Assembly (NCBI RefSeq): GCF_001945365.1
Contig: NZ_MSTQ01000002.1
Location: 248,001-312,000 of the forward strand
Length of the DNA: 64,000 bases
Direction: 5' to 3'
DNA from: Pseudomonas reinekei
GTDB lineage: Bacteria; Pseudomonadota; Gammaproteobacteria; Pseudomonadales; Pseudomonadaceae
Part shown: in pieces, positions 61,355-64,000 of the stretch
Position numbering within the stretch: position 1 is the stretch's first letter
Layout: the number at the start of each line of letters is the position of its first letter
Translations under genes and position numbers: made by a program
The notes under the pieces: generated by a model
Seen by the model: only the letters and a program-made list of their open reading frames with translations
The model's database searches: none
Told to the model about the DNA's origin: nothing

Positions 61355-61582
61355 ATGGCAGCAGTACTCGTCGGTCAGTTCCATGCAAGAGACGCGGAAG
61401 GCCGCATTTATTCGGTACACGAGTTCCAGGAGTCCACCCCGTCTGCAGACGGTTCCGGGCCTGCAACCACGTACAAACTGGCCATTGGCGATCGCGTCAA
61501 CAAGGTCGATGACAATGAATTCATGCTGGTGCAAACGGGCGTCACCATCACCCGTGAGCCGGTGACCAGCGTCGCGTCATAA
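61355..61582 (+). CDS. Small conserved protein of unknown function
   Basis: A 75-aa soluble protein, MAAVLVGQFHARDAEGRIYS, VHEFQESTPSADGSGPATTY and KLAIGDRVNKVDDNEFMLVQ, with strand-rich pattern like a small beta-barrel. AGAGG lies 10-14 nt before the ATG. I do not recognise the family. It lies 88 bp before the LysR gene on the same strand. Confidence 0.78.
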   Translation: MAAVLVGQFHARDAEGRIYSVHEFQESTPSADGSGPATTYKLAIGDRVNKVDDNEFMLVQTGVTITREPVTSVAS

Positions 61583-61670
61583 CTCGATGTTATGAGCAGA
61601 AGTCATATGCGCGGACTTGGGTTAGGATTCAGCGACTGACTCCTTCACCCGCTGAACATGGACTTCACGC

Positions 61671-62564
61671 ATGCGCTTACGCCATATCGAAGTGATCCAG
61701 GCGCTCTTGCAGACCGGTCACCTGGGCACCGCCGCCGAATGGCTGCAGCTGCCAGTGGCCGAAGTCGAAGGTATTTTGCGCGATGCCGAGGGTCAACTGG
61801 GCTTCATGCTGTTCTCAAGCGTGCGCGGGCGCTTGCAGGCTACCCGCGAGGCGCGGGAGCTGCAGGCCGAAATCGCCCACGTCTACGACGCACTGGAACC
61901 GGTGCAACGCCTGGCCAATAGCCTAAAGCAGTACCTGGCACCGCCCTTACGCATCATCTGCACCCCGCCCCTTGCCCAGCAATTGCTGCCACAGAGTATT
62001 GCGACCCTGCGTCGACGCCTGCCCGAGGCACCCTGCTCTCTCTTGGCCCAGCCAACCCGCGACATCGTCAGAAGCCTGTTGCTGCGTGAAAGCGATCTGG
62101 GCCTGAGCCTGCACGACCCCGATCGTGCCGACATTGATTGCCAGGTGATTGCTCAAGGCAAACTGCAACTGCTTGCGCCCCATGGCTGGCTGCAACCCAA
62201 GCAGAAGTACATTTCACTGCAGGACCTGGCCGGACAAACGATGGTCGGCCTCGAAGGCCATGACCCGCTGAGCCCGGCACTGGAAAACAAGCTGCATGGC
62301 TTGCGTCCGGCACCGGTGATCCAGACCCGCGTGCAGACCCATCAGATGATGCGCAGCATGGTCGAGGCCGGTGAAGGTTTGGCCATCGTCGACCCGTTCA
62401 CCGCCCTCGGCGCCAAATCCACCGGGCTCGATGTGTGCCCGCTGTCCCCCGCCGTGCCGATCAGCCTCTATGCGTTGACCTTGAAGAACGGTGAGCCATC
62501 GCCCGCCGTCCAGACCTTGTTGACCATCATTACGGAACAAGCCGCGGCGATGCTGGCGAACTGA
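61671..62564 (+). CDS. LysR-family transcriptional regulator
   Basis: A 297-aa regulator. The winged helix MRLRHIEVIQALLQTGHLGT and AAEWLQLPVAEVEGILRDAE is followed by the LysR substrate-binding domain (PLRIICTPPLAQQLLPQSIA, LLRESDLGLSLHDPDRADID, MMRSMVEAGEGLAIVDPFTA). The recognition helix is unusual: the canonical SxxA-VS-L-Q-x-Ala is weakly kept. The target and effector are unknown. Its 3' end overlaps the convergent acetyltransferase by 35 bp, so the two transcripts are antisense there. Confidence 0.9.
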   Translation: MRLRHIEVIQALLQTGHLGTAAEWLQLPVAEVEGILRDAEGQLGFMLFSSVRGRLQATREARELQAEIAHVYDALEPVQRLANSLKQYLAPPLRIICTPPLAQQLLPQSIATLRRRLPEAPCSLLAQPTRDIVRSLLLRESDLGLSLHDPDRADIDCQVIAQGKLQLLAPHGWLQPKQKYISLQDLAGQTMVGLEGHDPLSPALENKLHGLRPAPVIQTRVQTHQMMRSMVEAGEGLAIVDPFTALGAKSTGLDVCPLSPAVPISLYALTLKNGEPSPAVQTLLTIITEQAAAMLAN

Positions 62565-63144
62565 TCGGGTTTTCCAGCGGGTTATCGAACAATCGATACC
62601 AGAAGAGCGCGACCTCAGCGGTATGGGGGTCGATGCCGCGATAGCGCAGGTGGTCGATCCCGCCAATCACATAGCCGCAGCGCTCGTACAGGCGGCAGGC
62701 ACCGAGATTGTTGTTCTGGGTTTCGAGCATGATGCCCGGCAATTTCTTCTTGCGACTCCAGAATTGCGCCACGTCCAGCAGCGCCTTGGCCACACCATGA
62801 CGTCGCGCCGGCGCGTGCACCGCCAGCTCGTCGATATGGGCAAAGCCGTTCCAATTGGTGCTGATCACTAGATGGCCCACCGGCTCGTCGTCAAGGAACG
62901 CCATGAAAATTGCGCTGTCCGGTGCGTCGCGAAAACTGCTGAACTCTTCGGGATCGATGCCATAGCATTTGCGATACGGCGTGATTGACGTGACCCGCCA
63001 TTGCTCCACCGGGTGCCCCATTTCAGGCGTTCCGTAAGCGGCGACCTCAAAACTGAAATCACTGCCCCAGATATAGGCGGCAAAACCTTCGTCGGCAACG
63101 CGCACCGACAGCCCTGGATGATTCGGATTGATGACCGGTTGCAT
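62530..63144 (-). CDS. GNAT acetyltransferase, streptothricin-acetyltransferase-like
   Basis: A 204-aa GNAT enzyme. The acetyl-CoA-binding part is HIDELAVHAPARRHGVAKAL (with the R/Q-x-x-G-x-G/A variant RRHGVAKA), followed by ETQNNNLGACRLYERCGYVI. The C-terminal RGIDPHTAEVALFWYRLF is typical of SatA/Nat4-like enzymes, which acetylate the beta-lysine amine of streptothricin. ATG 63144 has GAGGA about 11 nt upstream; ATG 63162 overlaps the decarboxylase stop as ATGA. It is co-transcribed with the decarboxylase. The real substrate could be a polyamine or a lysine-like amine. Confidence 0.88.
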   Translation of the reverse strand: MQPVINPNHPGLSVRVADEGFAAYIWGSDFSFEVAAYGTPEMGHPVEQWRVTSITPYRKCYGIDPEEFSSFRDAPDSAIFMAFLDDEPVGHLVISTNWNGFAHIDELAVHAPARRHGVAKALLDVAQFWSRKKKLPGIMLETQNNNLGACRLYERCGYVIGGIDHLRYRGIDPHTAEVALFWYRLFDNPLENPISSPASPRLVP

Positions 63145-63158
63145 ACTGGGAAAAGTCC

Positions 63159-64000
63159 TCATTCCTTGACGCAATCGACGGTGTAGTGCCGCCCATTGCC
63201 CTCGTCTTCATGTTGCAATCCGTGTACATCGGCGACGAACCCCGGGAAATTGCTATCGAATGTGCGAGCAAACGCCAGGTAGTCAATAATCGAGCGGGTC
63301 GTGTCGGTAAAACGCTCACCGGGCATGATTAACGGAATCCCCGGTGGATACGGCACCAGCATCACGGCAGCGATACGCCCGTCCAGGGCATCGATCGAGA
63401 CCGCTTCGACTTCACCGCGCACCAGATGATCATAGGCGTCAGCCGGCTTCATGGCGATTTCCGGCAAGACCGTGTACATGCGTTTAAGGTGCTTGGCCGT
63501 GGCATTGCTGCGATAACAGGCATGCAACTGATCGCACAAATCGCGCAGCCCCATGCCCCTGTATCGCGAGACATGCGCCTGTGCCACGCATGGCAGACAA
63601 CTGGACAAACTGACGTTGGCGTCATAGCTGCGCTTGAACTCCAGCAACTCGGTCAGCAGCGTGCTCCACTTGCCCTTGGTGATGCCCATGGAGAACAGCA
63701 CCAGGAACGAATACAGCCCGGTCTTCTCCACCACCAGCCCACGCTCCCAGAGAAACTTGCTGACCACCGCCGCAGGAATGCCACGCTCACTGAGCGCGCC
63801 GCCGGCAGTCAACCCCGGCATCACCAGGGTGACCTTGATCGGATCGAGCAATACGTAATCGTCCGTCACACCGCCAAAGCCGTGCCAGTCAGCGTCCGGC
63901 TGCAGCAACCAGTCTTCGGTGACCACGCGATTGATGCCTTCGGCCGAGGGCGGCTGCCAGATGGAAAACCACCAGTCATCCGCAGCGATGTGCTGACGCA
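63159..64000 (-). CDS. Orn/Lys/Arg decarboxylase, 3' part, cut by the right edge
   Basis: The open frame reaches the window edge (about 280 codons visible, the C-terminal third of a ~750-aa enzyme). It is a PLP-dependent fold-I basic-amino-acid decarboxylase of the AdiA/LdcI type. The visible part starts in the region ...AADDWWFSIWQP and includes the family segment VMLVPYPPGIPLIMPGERF and the C-terminal OKR_DC_1_C domain (TRSIIDYLAFARTFDSNFPG, ending DCVKE). The PLP lysine and N-terminal wing are outside the window. It decarboxylates lysine, ornithine or arginine, which cannot be told apart from this part. The downstream acetyltransferase is coupled. Confidence 0.92.
   Translation of the reverse strand, partial: RQHIAADDWWFSIWQPPSAEGINRVVTEDWLLQPDADWHGFGGVTDDYVLLDPIKVTLVMPGLTAGGALSERGIPAAVVSKFLWERGLVVEKTGLYSFLVLFSMGITKGKWSTLLTELLEFKRSYDANVSLSSCLPCVAQAHVSRYRGMGLRDLCDQLHACYRSNATAKHLKRMYTVLPEIAMKPADAYDHLVRGEVEAVSIDALDGRIAAVMLVPYPPGIPLIMPGERFTDTTRSIIDYLAFARTFDSNFPGFVADVHGLQHEDEGNGRHYTVDCVKE

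Noticed and set aside
1..64000. CRISPR array, integron, prophage or insertion sequence
   Set aside because: No spaced direct repeats, attC sites, integrase, phage structural genes or transposase were found on either strand; all repeats seen are palindromic REP-type or the 820-bp element.

Overview
The window looks like chromosomal DNA of a Pseudomonas of the fluorescens group. The sequence is GC-rich throughout. It carries a 180-kDa-type NAD-glutamate dehydrogenase, a MoxR/DUF58/Bat operon, the neighbourhood pepN / DUF2797 / DUF1315 / rhomboid / phosphoesterase / nadK / DUF1853, and many short palindromic repeats of the kind scattered through P. fluorescens genomes. No tRNA, rRNA, CRISPR array, prophage or transposase gene was seen.

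Layout. (1) 1-11.2 kb, minus strand: the 5' 2,918 codons of a giant filamentous-haemagglutinin-like two-partner-secretion exoprotein, which runs off the left edge. Upstream of it lies a cell-surface-signalling operon: an STN/TonB-like protein, an ECF sigma factor and a FecR-type anti-sigma. The arrangement resembles the VreA-VreI-VreR/PdtA (PUMA3) locus of P. aeruginosa. (2) 11.4-16.5 kb: small genes, namely a secreted peptide, a carboxymuconolactone-decarboxylase-family protein divergent from a MocR-type regulator, an ABM-domain protein, a periplasmic cupin, a lipoprotein and an unknown protein. (3) 16.6-21.5 kb: NAD-dependent glutamate dehydrogenase. (4) 22.0-29.5 kb: a small conserved protein, then a tightly overlapping six-gene operon moxR-DUF58-DUF4381-BatA-BatB/C-BatD. 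(5) 29.5-36.9 kb: an ABC-F ATPase, convergent with batD, then sbcD-sbcC-glutathione transferase, each joined by an ATGA overlap. (6) 37.0-38.1 kb: four very small genes for membrane or secreted peptides. (7) 38.3-46.7 kb: a sugar-acid catabolic locus. It holds a beta-propeller lactonase, a DUF5629-like protein, 2-oxoglutarate-semialdehyde dehydrogenase, an FAH-family (AraD1/XylX-like) dehydratase and an MFS permease on the minus strand, facing an IlvD/Edd pentonate dehydratase and a FadR-type regulator on the plus strand. Two TNGTNNNACNA operator-like sites lie in the divergent promoter region. (8) 46.9-50.3 kb: an RND/MMPL transporter with an exported BNR-repeat protein. (9) 50.6-51.4 kb: an 820-bp gene-free element built of two diverged inverted copies of a ~350-bp repeat. 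(10) 51.5-59.1 kb: pepN and housekeeping genes through nadK and DUF1853. (11) 59.1-64.0 kb: an ArsB-like transporter, an FMN reductase, a small unknown protein, a LysR regulator, a SatA-like acetyltransferase and the 3' end of an Orn/Lys/Arg decarboxylase cut by the right edge.

How the genes work together. The STN protein, anti-sigma and sigma factor probably form a signal relay that controls, among other targets, the adjacent exoprotein. The MFS permease, pentonate dehydratase, FAH-type dehydratase and semialdehyde dehydrogenase make a complete non-phosphorylating route from an aldopentonate to 2-oxoglutarate. The MoxR/Bat operon is a chaperone-like AAA+ ATPase with membrane-anchored VWA proteins. 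SbcC and SbcD form the Mre11/Rad50-type nuclease.

All functional calls come from reading motifs and from knowledge of the protein families. No database search was run.
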